Positions 16,047-26,428 of a DNA stretch of 64,000 bases are shown here, in pieces. Source of the stretch: an uncultured Bacteroidales bacterium (GTDB taxonomy: Bacteria; Bacteroidota; Bacteroidia; Bacteroidales; Muribaculaceae). The notes under the pieces were generated by a model. The model was given only the letters and a program-made list of their open reading frames with translations. It did no database searches and was not told the origin of the DNA. Made by a program: the position numbers and the translations under genes. The stretch covers positions 22,088-86,087 of the forward strand of contig CASENC010000014.1 of assembly GCA_949289215.1 (NCBI GenBank). Direction: 5' to 3'. The number at the start of each line of letters is the position of its first letter. Within the stretch, counting starts at the first letter, position 1.

Positions 16047-17516
16047 ATGTTATTGACCGAATTGTTGAAGCCGTTGAAGGTGACTTCGTTTGCAGGCCGC
16101 TCTACCGACGGTGTTGAGATAACCGACCTGGTGTGTGACTCACGGCACATGGTGCCGGGGGCAATGTTTGTGGCTGTCAGGGGTGTTGCAGTAGATGCCC
16201 ACAAGTTTGTGCCGCAAGTGGCGGCTGCCGGTGCGGCTGCCGTGGTATGTGAGCAGTTGCCCGATGAATTATCGCCCGACGTGTGCTACATAGTTGTCGA
16301 AAACAGCACTGTTGCACTTGCGTTGCTTGCGTCAGAGTGGAACGGCAATCCATCGGAAAAACTCAGCCTGGTGGGCGTGACCGGTACCAATGGCAAGACC
16401 ACGACGGCCACGCTGCTTTATGAGATGGCCCAATTGCTGGGTTTTAAGGCCGGATTGATATCGACGGTGCGCAATATCATCGACAAGACTGTGGTTCATG
16501 CCGACCAGACGACCCCCGACCCGTTGACACTTAACCGCCTGCTTAGGCAGATGGTTGATGCCGGTTGCCGTTATGCTTTCATGGAGGTAAGTTCCCATGC
16601 TTGTGTGCAGCATCGCATCGACGGGCTGAAATTCAGCGGAGGCATTTTCACTAATCTCACTCGCGATCACCTTGATTATCATAAGACGGTTGAAAATTAT
16701 ATCAATGCAAAGAAAAGCTTCTTCGATGCGCTGCCTGCCGATGCATTTGCACTGGTTAATATCGACGACAAGGTGGGCACGGTGATGGTGCAGAACAGCC
16801 GTGCCCGCAAATACACATATTCGTTGCGTTCGATGGCCGATTTCAAGGGCAAGATAATCGAAAGCCGACTTAACGGCACATTGTTGAATATCAACGGTAA
16901 GGAGATAGAGGTGCTCTTTACAGGGCGTTTCAACGCCTATAACCTTACATCGGTGTATGGGGCATCGCTCCTGCTCGGATTCCCCGAAGATGAGGTGGCA
17001 GTGAAGATGAGCATGCTTGTGCCTGTGGCCGGACGTTTCCAGACGCTTATGTCTCCGCGCGGTTACACGGCAATTGTCGATTATGCCCACACGCCCGACG
17101 CGTTGGTGAATGTGCTTAATGCCATTCGCGAGGTTATAGGTACCACAAGGCACATTATCACCGTGGTGGGTGCCGGCGGCAACCGTGACAAGGGCAAGCG
17201 TCCCATTATGGCCAAGGAGGCAGCGATGCGCAGCGACCGCTTGATACTCACCAGCGATAATCCGCGTTTCGAGGAACCGGAGGATATATTGCGCGACATG
17301 GAGGCCGGGCTTGACGACGAGGCTCGCCGCCACACGCTCAAGATTACCGACCGCCGCGAGGCCATCAAGGCTGCAACCTGTTTTGCCGAGCCCGGCGATG
17401 TGGTGCTTGTGGCAGGCAAGGGCCATGAAGATTACCAGGAGGTGAAAGGCGTGAAGCACCATTTCGACGACAAGGAGGTGATAGAAGCGATATTTGAAGA
17501 GGAGAAAAAAGGTTAA
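16047..17516 (+). CDS. murE: UDP-MurNAc-L-Ala-D-Glu:diaminopimelate ligase MurE
   Basis: This cytoplasmic ligase adds the third amino acid, probably meso-diaminopimelate, to the peptidoglycan precursor using ATP. It has 489 residues, the normal length. Visible are the P-loop [11 protein letters not shown] near residue 112, DQTTPDPL near 153, EVSSHAC near 178 and the C-terminal [11 protein letters not shown] motif near 410; the DNPR sequence is the usual marker of meso-DAP-specific enzymes. It begins 35 bases after ftsI. Confidence 0.97.
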   Translation: MLLTELLKPLKVTSFAGRSTDGVEITDLVCDSRHMVPGAMFVAVRGVAVDAHKFVPQVAAAGAAAVVCEQLPDELSPDVCYIVVENSTVALALLASEWNGNPSEKLSLVGVTGTNGKTTTATLLYEMAQLLGFKAGLISTVRNIIDKTVVHADQTTPDPLTLNRLLRQMVDAGCRYAFMEVSSHACVQHRIDGLKFSGGIFTNLTRDHLDYHKTVENYINAKKSFFDALPADAFALVNIDDKVGTVMVQNSRARKYTYSLRSMADFKGKIIESRLNGTLLNINGKEIEVLFTGRFNAYNLTSVYGASLLLGFPEDEVAVKMSMLVPVAGRFQTLMSPRGYTAIVDYAHTPDALVNVLNAIREVIGTTRHIITVVGAGGNRDKGKRPIMAKEAAMRSDRLILTSDNPRFEEPEDILRDMEAGLDDEARRHTLKITDRREAIKAATCFAEPGDVVLVAGKGHEDYQEVKGVKHHFDDKEVIEAIFEEEKKG

Positions 17517-17533
17517 TTCGTAGATAGATAACG

Positions 17534-18787
17534 ATGCTGTATTATTTATTTCAATATTTAGAGCAAATCGACTTTCCCGGGGCGGGACTTATGAATTACC
17601 TCACTTTCCGCTCGGGGGTGGCATTGCTGTTGTCGTTGTTCATTGCCACTGTCATAGGCCGCCGCATCATCGACCGCCTGCAACTTATGCAGGTGGGCGA
17701 GATAGTGCGCGATTTGGGCCTTGAGGGGCAAATGAGCAAAAAGGGCACTCCCACGATGGGTGGCATAATCATAATAATTTCGATTCTTGTGCCTTGCCTG
17801 CTTGTTGCCCGGCTCGACAACGTATATATGATACTGATGCTTGTTTCCACAGTGTGGTTGGGGGCACTTGGTTTTGCCGATGACTACATAAAGGTTGCCC
17901 ACCACGACAAGGACGGGCTGAAGGGGAAGTTTAAAATTGTGGGCCAAGTGGGGCTTGGCCTTATAGTGGGATTGACGATGTACCTTAGCCCCGATATTGT
18001 AATGCGCGAGAATGTGGAGACCCGTGTGGCCGACCACGAGATAGTGGTAAGCCACAAAAGCGAGGATATAAAGGCTGCGCAAACCACCATACCATTTGTC
18101 AAGAATAATAATTTCGATTATGCCAGCCTTACCAAATGGCTCGGAGACAATGCCGAGACCGGCGGCTGGATTGTGTTTATCCTTGTTACCATATTCGTGG
18201 TGGCTGCAGTGAGCAATGGAGCAAACCTTACCGACGGGCTCGACGGGCTTGCCACCGGCACATCGGCGATAATAGGCGTGGCACTTGCCATAATGTGTTA
18301 CCTTGGCGGCAATGTGATATATTCGTCATACTTGAACATCATGTATATACCCGAGAGTTCCGAGCTGGTGGTGTTTGCGGCGGCGTTTATCGGTGCCACC
18401 ATAGGCTTTCTGTGGTATAATTCCTATCCCGCGCAGGTGTTTATGGGCGACACAGGCAGCTTGACGCTTGGCGGACTGATTGCGGTGTTTGCCATACTCA
18501 TACGCAAGGAATTGCTAATCCCCATCATGTGCGCCATATTCCTGGTTGAAGACTTGTCGGTGATGGTGCAGGTGGCATATTTCAAATACACTAAAAAGAA
18601 GACTGGCACGGGGCGGCGCATATTCAAGATGACGCCGTTGCATCACCATTTCCAGGTGCAAGGCAGTTCGCAGGCCTTGATAAAACGTCCGGTGAATGCC
18701 GTGCCCGAGCCTAAGATAGTGATGCGCTTTTGTATAGTTGCCATATTCCTGGCAGCATTGACTTTTGTAACGTTGAAGATAAGATGA
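17534..18787 (+). CDS. mraY: Phospho-MurNAc-pentapeptide transferase MraY
   Basis: This integral membrane enzyme makes lipid I from UDP-MurNAc-pentapeptide and undecaprenyl phosphate. It has 417 residues with about ten TM helices. Conserved motifs are KKGTPTMGG near residue 70, FADDYIK near 115, NLTDGLDGLA near 233 and the HHHFQ segment near 375. A polar insert of about 50 residues (near 155-205) makes it longer than the E. coli enzyme, as is usual for Bacteroidetes. Its stop overlaps the murD start (ATGATGA). Confidence 0.97.
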   Translation: MLYYLFQYLEQIDFPGAGLMNYLTFRSGVALLLSLFIATVIGRRIIDRLQLMQVGEIVRDLGLEGQMSKKGTPTMGGIIIIISILVPCLLVARLDNVYMILMLVSTVWLGALGFADDYIKVAHHDKDGLKGKFKIVGQVGLGLIVGLTMYLSPDIVMRENVETRVADHEIVVSHKSEDIKAAQTTIPFVKNNNFDYASLTKWLGDNAETGGWIVFILVTIFVVAAVSNGANLTDGLDGLATGTSAIIGVALAIMCYLGGNVIYSSYLNIMYIPESSELVVFAAAFIGATIGFLWYNSYPAQVFMGDTGSLTLGGLIAVFAILIRKELLIPIMCAIFLVEDLSVMVQVAYFKYTKKKTGTGRRIFKMTPLHHHFQVQGSSQALIKRPVNAVPEPKIVMRFCIVAIFLAALTFVTLKIR

Positions 18788-20154
18788 TGATAAAAAACGG
18801 TATGAAAAAACGTATTGTTGTGCTTGGTGGCGGAGAAAGCGGCGTGGGTGCCGCGGTGCTTGCCAAGGTGAAAGGTTACGATACATTCCTGTCTGATTCG
18901 GGAAAGGTCGCTCCCAAGTATGCGGCCATGCTCGATGAGCATGGTGTGGAATGGGAGGACGGCGGGCACACCGAGTCGCGCATATTGTGTGCCGACGAGG
19001 TGGTGAAAAGCCCCGGCATACCCAATGATGCACCGGTAATAGTGAAATTGCGCAGTAAGAATGTTCCTGTCATTTCGGAAATAGAATTTGCCGGGCGTTT
19101 TACCGATGCCAAGATGGTGTGCATAACAGGCAGCAATGGCAAGACTACCACGACATTGCTCACATATCACATACTGAAGGAGGCCGGGCTTGATGTGGGC
19201 CTTGCCGGTAATGTGGGGCGCAGCCTTGCTTTGCAAGTGGCCACCGAGCATCACGATGTGTATGTGATAGAATTGAGCAGTTTCCAACTTGACAATATGT
19301 ATGAGTTCAAGGCAAATATTGCCGTGCTGCTAAATATAACTCCCGACCATCTTGACCGTTACGACCATAAGATGGAAAATTATGTGGCTGCGAAATTCCG
19401 CATTTTGCAAAACCAAACTGGCGATGATTCTTTCATATTCTGGGAGAACGACCCCATTATTGCCGCACAATTGAAACGATTGAAAGTGGAAGCCCGGATG
19501 TACCCGTTCTCGGAGCAATACGACCCCGAGGCCGCTGCTTATATCGACCCCTATGGTGAAATGGTATTGCGCGGAGATGATGATAACCTTGTAATCGACA
19601 AGAACGACCTTGCCCTGAAAGGATTGCACAATGTGTTCAATTCCATGGCAGCCGGGTTGTCGGCATCGATACTTGATATAAAGAAGGATGTGATACGGCG
19701 TGCGCTCGAAGATTTTGAAGCCGTGGAGCATCGTTTGGAATATGTGCGGACGGTGGATGGCGTGCGTTACGTAAATGATTCAAAGGCGACCAACGTCAAT
19801 TCATGCTGGTATGCGCTTGAAAGCATGACGACACCGGTCGTGCTGATACTTGGCGGCAAAGACAAGGGGAACGATTATAGTGAGATTGAGAAATTTGTGA
19901 AAGACAAAGTTCATGCAATAGTGTGCCTTGGCGTAGATAACCGCAAGCTGCACTCGTTTTTCGATGGCAAAGTGCCTGTGGTGGAAGATGCCGGAAGCAT
20001 GGAAGAGGCTGTCGAAAAATGCAGGGCTCTTGCCCGTGAAGGTGATACAGTGTTGTTGTCGCCTTGTTGTGCAAGTTTCGATTTGTTTAAAAGTTACGAA
20101 GACCGCGGCCGTCAATTCAAGGCTTGTGTGAACAGTTTGAAAGAGAAAAAATAG
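18784..20154 (+). CDS. murD: UDP-MurNAc-L-alanine:D-glutamate ligase MurD
   Basis: This ligase adds D-glutamate to UDP-MurNAc-L-Ala. The product is about 456 residues. It starts with a nucleotide-binding GGGESGVGAA motif, has the ATP loop GSNGKTTTTL near residue 118, and DSKATN near 330. The chosen ATG at 18784 overlaps the mraY stop; ATGs at 18787 and 18802 are equally possible, the last starting MKKRIVVLGG. The frame is open further upstream to 18730, but this lies inside mraY and is not needed. Confidence 0.96.
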   Translation: MMIKNGMKKRIVVLGGGESGVGAAVLAKVKGYDTFLSDSGKVAPKYAAMLDEHGVEWEDGGHTESRILCADEVVKSPGIPNDAPVIVKLRSKNVPVISEIEFAGRFTDAKMVCITGSNGKTTTTLLTYHILKEAGLDVGLAGNVGRSLALQVATEHHDVYVIELSSFQLDNMYEFKANIAVLLNITPDHLDRYDHKMENYVAAKFRILQNQTGDDSFIFWENDPIIAAQLKRLKVEARMYPFSEQYDPEAAAYIDPYGEMVLRGDDDNLVIDKNDLALKGLHNVFNSMAAGLSASILDIKKDVIRRALEDFEAVEHRLEYVRTVDGVRYVNDSKATNVNSCWYALESMTTPVVLILGGKDKGNDYSEIEKFVKDKVHAIVCLGVDNRKLHSFFDGKVPVVEDAGSMEEAVEKCRALAREGDTVLLSPCCASFDLFKSYEDRGRQFKACVNSLKEKK

Positions 20155-20158
20155 CATT

Positions 20159-21457
20159 ATGGAAACAAGGAGCGGCAATACCGATAAAGTAAAGGCGCAT
20201 AACCGTTACGGCGACCCGTGGATATGGGGCGTTTATTGCACATTATGCCTTGTGTCGGTAGTCGAGGCGTTCAGCGCGTCGATACAGCAGGTGGGTACAG
20301 CCGGCCTGTACGGGCCTATAAGCAAGCATATAATAACGTTGCTGATAGGTGTGGCTGCGCTATTTGTGACTCAACTTGTTTCATTTAAGCGCAAGGTGTT
20401 CACGTGGAGTATTATAGGTTTCGCAGTGATTACGCTTGTGGCTCTTGTATATGTGATGGAGCATGGGCAGGTAATCAACGGGGCCATGCGTTCGCTGTCG
20501 TTTTTCGGCTTTTCGGTGCAACCGGCCGAGCTTGCCAAGCTTGCCACCGTGTTGCTTGTGGCGTTTATCATGTCGCGTTACCAGGAGCCCGGCGGTGTGC
20601 GCAATATCGGGGTGGTGCTAAGTGCTTTTGTTGTGTTGCTATTTGGCGGATTAACGTATAAACAAGGATTTACCAATACGGCCATTCTCATGAGCATCAG
20701 TCTCTCGATGATGCTTATAGGCGGGGTCCAGGTCAAGAAGTTTGTGGTGGTGTTGCTTGTGTATGGCGTTGTCGCCGCCGGTTATATGTCTTGGAGCAAA
20801 GGCGGTGACGACAGCGGGAGCGGCGATGACGTGGTTGCCGAGAATGTAGATGAGAAAGTTATAAGCCGCAGCACCACTCGTGAAAACCGCATAGCACGTT
20901 TCGACTGGAACGAGGATACTTGTCTCGAACACCCGTTGACCGATATGTATAAGCAGGAGCAGTATGCCTATATGGCACGTGCGCATGGCGGCTTTTGGGG
21001 CGTGTTTCCCGGTAATTCACGTGAAAGCAGTCGTTTGCCACTTGCTTTTTCCGATTATATCTATTCGATTATTATCGAGGAAATGGGCCTTTTCGGCGGC
21101 ATTGCGTTGCTCGCATTTTACCTTGCCCTGCTTGCTCGTGCCGGGCGGATAGCGCGGCGTTGCACACGGGCATTCCCGGCGTTGCTTGTGCTGGGCATGG
21201 CCGTGATGATTACCATTCAGGCATTGTCGCATATTGCCATTAATTGCGGCATGGTGCCGGTGTCTGGGCAGCCTTTGCCGCTTATTTCGGCAGGAGGCTC
21301 GTCGATAGTGGTTATCAATATAGCCTTTGGAGTGATGATAGGCGTGAGCAAGTATGCCACACAGCGTGGTGACAATGGCCGTATCGAACTCGTCGGCAGC
21401 GGCGGCGACGATCGGTCGAGAGTGCTGCAAGCCAAAAATCTTACTCAGGTAAATTAA
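20159..21457 (+). CDS. ftsW: Septal peptidoglycan glycosyltransferase FtsW (SEDS family)
   Basis: This is a multi-pass membrane enzyme that polymerises lipid II at the septum together with FtsI. It has 432 residues with about ten TM helices. SEDS features include the GAMRSL segment, the FSVQPAELAK motif near residue 120, a large periplasmic loop between helices 7 and 8 (about 215-295), and the C-terminal PVSGQPLPLISAGGSS motif near 370. It starts 4 bases after murD. The SEDS position between murD and murG indicates FtsW rather than RodA. Confidence 0.96.
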   Translation: METRSGNTDKVKAHNRYGDPWIWGVYCTLCLVSVVEAFSASIQQVGTAGLYGPISKHIITLLIGVAALFVTQLVSFKRKVFTWSIIGFAVITLVALVYVMEHGQVINGAMRSLSFFGFSVQPAELAKLATVLLVAFIMSRYQEPGGVRNIGVVLSAFVVLLFGGLTYKQGFTNTAILMSISLSMMLIGGVQVKKFVVVLLVYGVVAAGYMSWSKGGDDSGSGDDVVAENVDEKVISRSTTRENRIARFDWNEDTCLEHPLTDMYKQEQYAYMARAHGGFWGVFPGNSRESSRLPLAFSDYIYSIIIEEMGLFGGIALLAFYLALLARAGRIARRCTRAFPALLVLGMAVMITIQALSHIAINCGMVPVSGQPLPLISAGGSSIVVINIAFGVMIGVSKYATQRGDNGRIELVGSGGDDRSRVLQAKNLTQVN

Positions 21458-21465
21458 ATGCTTAT

Positions 21466-22581
21466 ATGGATAAAGAATTAAGAATATTGATAAGTGGCGG
21501 CGGTACGGGAGGTCACATCTTCCCGGCCATTGCCATTGCCAACGAGATAAAGCGTCGTTATCCCGATGCTCGATTGCTTTTTGTAGGAGCAGAAAATCGC
21601 ATGGAGATGGAGCGAGTGCCTGCTGCCGGATATGAAATAGTGGGCTTGCCGGTGTGCGGCTTCGATCGCAAGCGGTTGTGGCGTAATGTAGCGGTATTGG
21701 TGAAATTGTTCAAGAGTATGCGCCGTGCCCGTGCCATATTACGCGACTTCAAGCCTGATATTGCCATAGGCGTGGGGGGCTATGCCAGCGGGCCCATGCT
21801 CAAGGCTGCACAGAAATGCCATATTCCCACATTGATACAGGAGCAGAATTCATATGCCGGCGTAACCAACAAGTTGCTTGCTGCGCGTGCCGATGCAATA
21901 TGTGTGGCATATGACGGAATGGACAAATTTTTCCCGGCCGACAAGATTGTGATGACCGGTAACCCGGTGCGCCGCAACCTGGTGGATTGCAAACTGTCGC
22001 GTGAAGAGGCTGCGGCAAAGTTGGGGCTTGATGCTCGCCGCAAGACTATTCTTGTGGTGGGAGGAAGCCTGGGAGCGCGCACCATCAACGAGAGCATGAT
22101 TGCCGGACTTGAACTGTTGAAGTCGCATGAGGCCAATTTGCAGGTAATTTGGCAGACGGGTAAATATTACGATGAGGAAACGCGCCGTGCGCTTGAACGT
22201 TCGGGTGCGGGAAATGTGTTACGAATGCCGTTTATTGCCGACATGGAGGCTGCTTATCGTGCCGCCGACCTTGTGGTGAGCCGTGCCGGTGCAAGTTCGA
22301 TTTCCGAGCTGCAGTTGCTTGGCAAGCCATCGATACTGGTACCATCGCCCAATGTAGCCGAGGATCACCAAACCAAGAATGCGCTTGCACTTGCGGCAAA
22401 AGAAGCCGCAATAATGTTGCCTGATGCCGGTGCGGTGAAGTCGCTTGTGCCGCTCATGGTGAAAACGGTTATCGATTATAGACTTCTTTCCCATATTTCG
22501 TCTAACGTGAGCAAGATGGCATTGCGCGATGCCGATAGCCGTATTGTTGACCAGGTGGAAAAAATAATAGATAAACGTTGA
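21466..22581 (+). CDS. murG: Lipid II synthase MurG (GlcNAc transferase)
   Basis: This GT28 enzyme transfers GlcNAc from UDP-GlcNAc to lipid I on the inner face of the membrane. It has 371 residues. Hallmarks are GGGTGGHIFPA at residues 10-20, GGYASGP near 105, EQNSYAG near 126, NPVRR near 166, and the donor-site region SRAGASSISELQLLGKPSILVP near 272-293. It starts 8 bases after ftsW. Confidence 0.97.
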   Translation: MDKELRILISGGGTGGHIFPAIAIANEIKRRYPDARLLFVGAENRMEMERVPAAGYEIVGLPVCGFDRKRLWRNVAVLVKLFKSMRRARAILRDFKPDIAIGVGGYASGPMLKAAQKCHIPTLIQEQNSYAGVTNKLLAARADAICVAYDGMDKFFPADKIVMTGNPVRRNLVDCKLSREEAAAKLGLDARRKTILVVGGSLGARTINESMIAGLELLKSHEANLQVIWQTGKYYDEETRRALERSGAGNVLRMPFIADMEAAYRAADLVVSRAGASSISELQLLGKPSILVPSPNVAEDHQTKNALALAAKEAAIMLPDAGAVKSLVPLMVKTVIDYRLLSHISSNVSKMALRDADSRIVDQVEKIIDKR

Positions 22582-22588
22582 GATAACT

Positions 22589-24010
22589 ATGGAAGGTGAT
22601 TTCAAATACAATTCATTATATTTCGTGGGAGCAGGCGGCATAGGAATGGCGGCTCTTGAACGTTATTTCCTTGCCAAGGGATACCGTGTGGCAGGTTATG
22701 ACCGCACTCGCACCGACCTTACCGACGCTCTTGCCCGGGAGGGTGTGGAAATGTGCTATGACGAATCGGCTGAACTTATTCCCGAGTATTGCCGCGATCC
22801 GCAGAAGACGCTTGTGGTTTACACTCCGGCCGTTCCCGGCAGTCACAAAGGGTTGCAATACTTCCGTGCCAACGGTTTCGATGTTATGAAGCGCGCGCAG
22901 GTATTGGGGCTTATCACTCGCAATTCGCGAGGGCTGTGCTTTTCGGGAACTCATGGCAAGACTACCACGTCGAGCATGGCAGCACACATATTGCATAATT
23001 CCACCATAGGGTGCAGTGCTTTCCTTGGCGGCATAATGCGCAATTACGGCAGTAATTTCATTTCCGACGCAGGAAGCGAATATACGGTAATCGAGGCCGA
23101 CGAATATGACCGTTCGTTTCATTGGTTGCATCCTTATGTTGCCGTGGTGACGGCGACCGACCCCGACCATCTTGACATTTATGGTACCGAAGAGGCATAT
23201 TTGGAGAGTTTTTCGCGGTTTACCGAGCTTATCGACCCTGAAGGAATTTTGCTGCTTCACACCGGCTTGAAGTTCACACCGCGCCCGGCACCGGGTGTGC
23301 GTGTTTACACTTATTCCCGCTCGGAAGGAGATTTCCATGCCGCCGATGTGCGTTGCGGGAACGGAGAAATAATATTTGACCTGGTGCTGCCGTCGGGCAG
23401 GAAAATATGTGATATAAGCCTTGGTGTACCGGTGGATATAAATATCGAGAATGCCATTGCCGCAATGGCTGTGTGCTACCTTGTGGGTGCCAAAGATGAT
23501 GAGCTGCGCAATGGCATTGCCACTTATAAGGGTACCAAGCGGCGTTTTGAGTTCTGGATGAAAGAACCCGGTGAGCATGGCAATGTGGTTATCGATGACT
23601 ATGCCCATCACCCCGACGAGCTGAAGGCGAGCATCGGGTCGGTGCGCCGGTTGTATCCGGGGCGCAAGTTGACTGTGGCATTTCAGCCGCACTTGTACAG
23701 CCGCACACGTGATTTCTACCGGCAGTTTGCCGAGGCGTTGTCGATGGCCGACGAGGCTATCGTGCTGGATATTTATCCTGCCCGCGAGGAACCGTTGCCG
23801 GGAGTGACTGCCGACCTTATTTTCGATGAAATAAGGAAAACCGACGCATCGAAAGTCAAGACCAAGATAAGGTGCAGCGTGACCGACCTGGCCGACTTGC
23901 TTGCATCGCGCCGGCATGACGGTGAGCTTGATGTGTTGTTGACTGCAGGTGCGGGCGATATATGCAATTACCTGCCCGAAATATGTAAAGCAATAAAAGG
24001 TGAGATATGA
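22589..24010 (+). CDS. murC: UDP-N-acetylmuramate:L-alanine ligase MurC
   Basis: This ligase adds the first amino acid, L-alanine, to UDP-MurNAc. It has 473 residues with an N-terminal GAGGIGMAAL motif, the ATP loop GTHGKTTTSS near residue 119, EADEYDRSF near 169, and DDYAHHP near 337. It starts 7 bases after murG and overlaps ftsQ by 4 bases (ATGA). Confidence 0.97.
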   Translation: MEGDFKYNSLYFVGAGGIGMAALERYFLAKGYRVAGYDRTRTDLTDALAREGVEMCYDESAELIPEYCRDPQKTLVVYTPAVPGSHKGLQYFRANGFDVMKRAQVLGLITRNSRGLCFSGTHGKTTTSSMAAHILHNSTIGCSAFLGGIMRNYGSNFISDAGSEYTVIEADEYDRSFHWLHPYVAVVTATDPDHLDIYGTEEAYLESFSRFTELIDPEGILLLHTGLKFTPRPAPGVRVYTYSRSEGDFHAADVRCGNGEIIFDLVLPSGRKICDISLGVPVDINIENAIAAMAVCYLVGAKDDELRNGIATYKGTKRRFEFWMKEPGEHGNVVIDDYAHHPDELKASIGSVRRLYPGRKLTVAFQPHLYSRTRDFYRQFAEALSMADEAIVLDIYPAREEPLPGVTADLIFDEIRKTDASKVKTKIRCSVTDLADLLASRRHDGELDVLLTAGAGDICNYLPEICKAIKGEI

Positions 24011-24897
24011 AACGGGTGGTTCAATATATAGTGCTGGTGGTAATGGCGGTTCTGCTTGCGAGTGCCGCCCTATGGGCCGATTATTGCTCGCAACTTGAGC
24101 CGTGCAAGAGCGTCGATGTGGTGATACTTAACGATGATTCGGTAACTTTTGTCACGCCCGAAGGTATTGTCAGGGAATTTGAAATCAATAACATATATCC
24201 CGAGGGTAAGCTTGTGACAAGCCTCGACACCGATAGCATGGAGCGAGTGCTTGACCGTTGCGACTATCTTGAAAGTGCCGAGTGCTATGTGTCGAATATC
24301 AATCGCCTTGTGGTGGCAGTGCGCCAGTTTATGCCGGTGATGAGGGTGTATGACCGCGGTGACGGCAGGGTGTATTATGTAAACCGTAAAGGGAAACAGA
24401 TGGAGGTCGATGGAAGATACCACATCGATGTGCCGGTGGTTGAAGGCGATTTTACCGGCAGTTTCAAGCCGTTGCGTCTGTTGCCGTTGATAAATTACGT
24501 GGAAAGCGACACTTCGCTTGTGGGGCTTGTGTCGATGTACACGGTGCGTGATTCCAACAATGTGTGTTTCGTACCCACGATTTGCGGACATATAGTGAAC
24601 CTTGGCAGCCTCGATAATATAGAATCAAAGTTCAGAAAGCTGAAATTGTTTTACAACAAGGTTATGCCGCATAAGGGATGGGATGCCTATACCGAAGTGT
24701 CGCTTAAGTGGGATTACCAGGTTGTGGGAACTTTACGCAGTAAAAAGCAGCCGTATTTTGCTTCATATAATCCCGAAGAAGACGAGCAGGCTCCGCCGCT
24801 TGAGTCGGTGGTGGTGGGCAACGAGCCTCGGGATAAGGAGCAGAATGACAGCAGGCAGACCGATGCCGTGGTGAAAAAGGCATTTTCAAAACGCTAA
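24007..24897 (+). CDS. ftsQ: Cell division protein FtsQ
   Basis: This bitopic protein of 296 residues has one N-terminal TM helix (about 4-22) and a periplasmic POTRA-like and beta domain. It belongs to the divisome subcomplex with FtsL and FtsB. Sequence conservation is low in the family; the call rests on the position between murC and ftsA, the size and the topology. The C-terminal 40 residues are charged and likely disordered. It starts within the murC stop region, so translation is probably coupled. Confidence 0.9.
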   Translation: MKRVVQYIVLVVMAVLLASAALWADYCSQLEPCKSVDVVILNDDSVTFVTPEGIVREFEINNIYPEGKLVTSLDTDSMERVLDRCDYLESAECYVSNINRLVVAVRQFMPVMRVYDRGDGRVYYVNRKGKQMEVDGRYHIDVPVVEGDFTGSFKPLRLLPLINYVESDTSLVGLVSMYTVRDSNNVCFVPTICGHIVNLGSLDNIESKFRKLKLFYNKVMPHKGWDAYTEVSLKWDYQVVGTLRSKKQPYFASYNPEEDEQAPPLESVVVGNEPRDKEQNDSRQTDAVVKKAFSKR

Positions 24898-24920
24898 TAA
24901 AATTACACAGACAATAGGAT

Positions 24921-26363
24921 ATGATGGAAAGCAAGCAGTATGTAGTAGCATTGGAGATAAGCAGCTCGAAAATTGTGGGCGTGCTTGGCGAGCCGAGGCC
25001 TGACGGCGGTGTTGATATACTCGACATCGAAGCCGAACGCTCGTTGAATTGTGTGAGATGGGGGTGCATACAGAACGTTGAAGAGACCAAGGTGCGTGTA
25101 AACCGAGTAATTTCACGGCTTGAGGAGCGTATAGCTCCCAAGAAAATAACCGGTGTGTATGTGGGTGTGAGCGGACGGTCGTTGCACAACTATTTCATGA
25201 GTATATCCACAGCGTTCAGCGATGAAAGAATGATTACCGAGGGTGTGGTGGATGCGCTCAAAGACCGGTATTACAGTGAAGCCGAGGTGCAAGGCGGCGA
25301 CATACTTGAAGTGATACCATGCCAGTATTTTGTCGATAACAACGAGATTGGAAATCCCATAGGAGCGTATGGCACGAGTATCAAGGTGCAATTTAACGGT
25401 GTGGTGGCAAAGAAAACACTGAAGATGAACATCGACCGTGCCCGCGATTCGCAATACGAGATAAAGGGGTATGTGGTTACAGCCCTGGCAATGGGTGAAC
25501 ATATCCTTACCAACGAGGAACGCCAGCTTGGATGCATGCTTGTGGATTTCGGTGCCGAGATTACCACTGTGTCGATTTTCCGCAGGGGTGTGTTGCAATA
25601 TCTTGCCACGTTGCCCATGGGCAGCCACTTGATTACGCGAGACCTCACCAGCCTGAATGTGCTGGAAGATGCCGCCGAGGAAATAAAGAAGACTTCGGGC
25701 AATGCCATACCGTCGGATTCGGGGCGCAGCATTCTTGTCGATGGTGTGCAATCGACCGATGTGCAGAATTACGTGGTGGCGCGTTGTGAGGAGATTGTGG
25801 CCAATATAAACGAGCAGATAGCCTATTCGGGATTGTCACGCGACAAGATTGCCGCCGGAATTGTGCTTGTGGGTGGTGGCTCGCAACTTAACGGGTTTAA
25901 CCGCCTGGTGGAAGAGATGACCAAGCTGAAGGTGAGGTTTGGCAGCATTCCGGCAAGTGTGGTATTGCATGACCGTGCTGCCCGTGGCATAGAATACCTG
26001 CAAGTGATTTCGATTGTGGCGCAGGCTGCGGCTATGATGAAACCCGGCGACAATTGTGTGCAAGAGCCTGTTCCTGAAGAAGAGGTGAAACAAGAAGATG
26101 CCGTTGAGGCTGAAACCGATAATGAGCCTGTCAATGAGCCGGCAGAAGAAAAACCTATACAACTTCCAACTGAAAAGAAGAAAAGAAACGATGAGACCAA
26201 TAATGCCGGTTTTGCCGATGGCGATGATGAACAAGAAGATGACCGGCAACATGGTGGCAAATCGCTGATACAAAAATGGCATTGGCTGAAAACCAAGGTT
26301 ACCGATGTTTTCAAGGAATCGGATGATGATTTTGCCGAAGAAGAGAATCGGAATAATGGTTGA
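24921..26363 (+). CDS. ftsA: Cell division protein FtsA
   Basis: This actin-like ATPase tethers FtsZ to the membrane. It has 480 residues. Actin-fold phosphate loops are seen as ALEISSSKIVGVLGE near the N-terminus and VDFGAEITTVSIF near 195, with an adenosine motif GIVLVGGGSQLNG near 310. An acidic, likely disordered linker (about 380-440) leads to a C-terminal stretch with an amphipathic part rich in Trp, Leu and Lys (LIQKWHWLKTKVTDVF), a good candidate membrane anchor. The linker is longer than in E. coli FtsA. Confidence 0.95.
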   Translation: MMESKQYVVALEISSSKIVGVLGEPRPDGGVDILDIEAERSLNCVRWGCIQNVEETKVRVNRVISRLEERIAPKKITGVYVGVSGRSLHNYFMSISTAFSDERMITEGVVDALKDRYYSEAEVQGGDILEVIPCQYFVDNNEIGNPIGAYGTSIKVQFNGVVAKKTLKMNIDRARDSQYEIKGYVVTALAMGEHILTNEERQLGCMLVDFGAEITTVSIFRRGVLQYLATLPMGSHLITRDLTSLNVLEDAAEEIKKTSGNAIPSDSGRSILVDGVQSTDVQNYVVARCEEIVANINEQIAYSGLSRDKIAAGIVLVGGGSQLNGFNRLVEEMTKLKVRFGSIPASVVLHDRAARGIEYLQVISIVAQAAAMMKPGDNCVQEPVPEEEVKQEDAVEAETDNEPVNEPAEEKPIQLPTEKKKRNDETNNAGFADGDDEQEDDRQHGGKSLIQKWHWLKTKVTDVFKESDDDFAEEENRNNG

Positions 26364-26428
26364 ACCTGCTGTGTGAGTTAAAGGGATAGACAAAAAAGAT
26401 TTTGTTATAAGTTAAATAATTCGGAATT

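Noticed and set aside
16332-17462. Minus-strand open frame of 376 codons opposite murE
   Set aside because: Antisense shadow; no recognisable domain and atypical amino-acid use.
22616-23917. Minus-strand open frame of 433 codons opposite murC
   Set aside because: It is the antisense shadow of a gene with clear MurC motifs, without a promoter or domain of its own.
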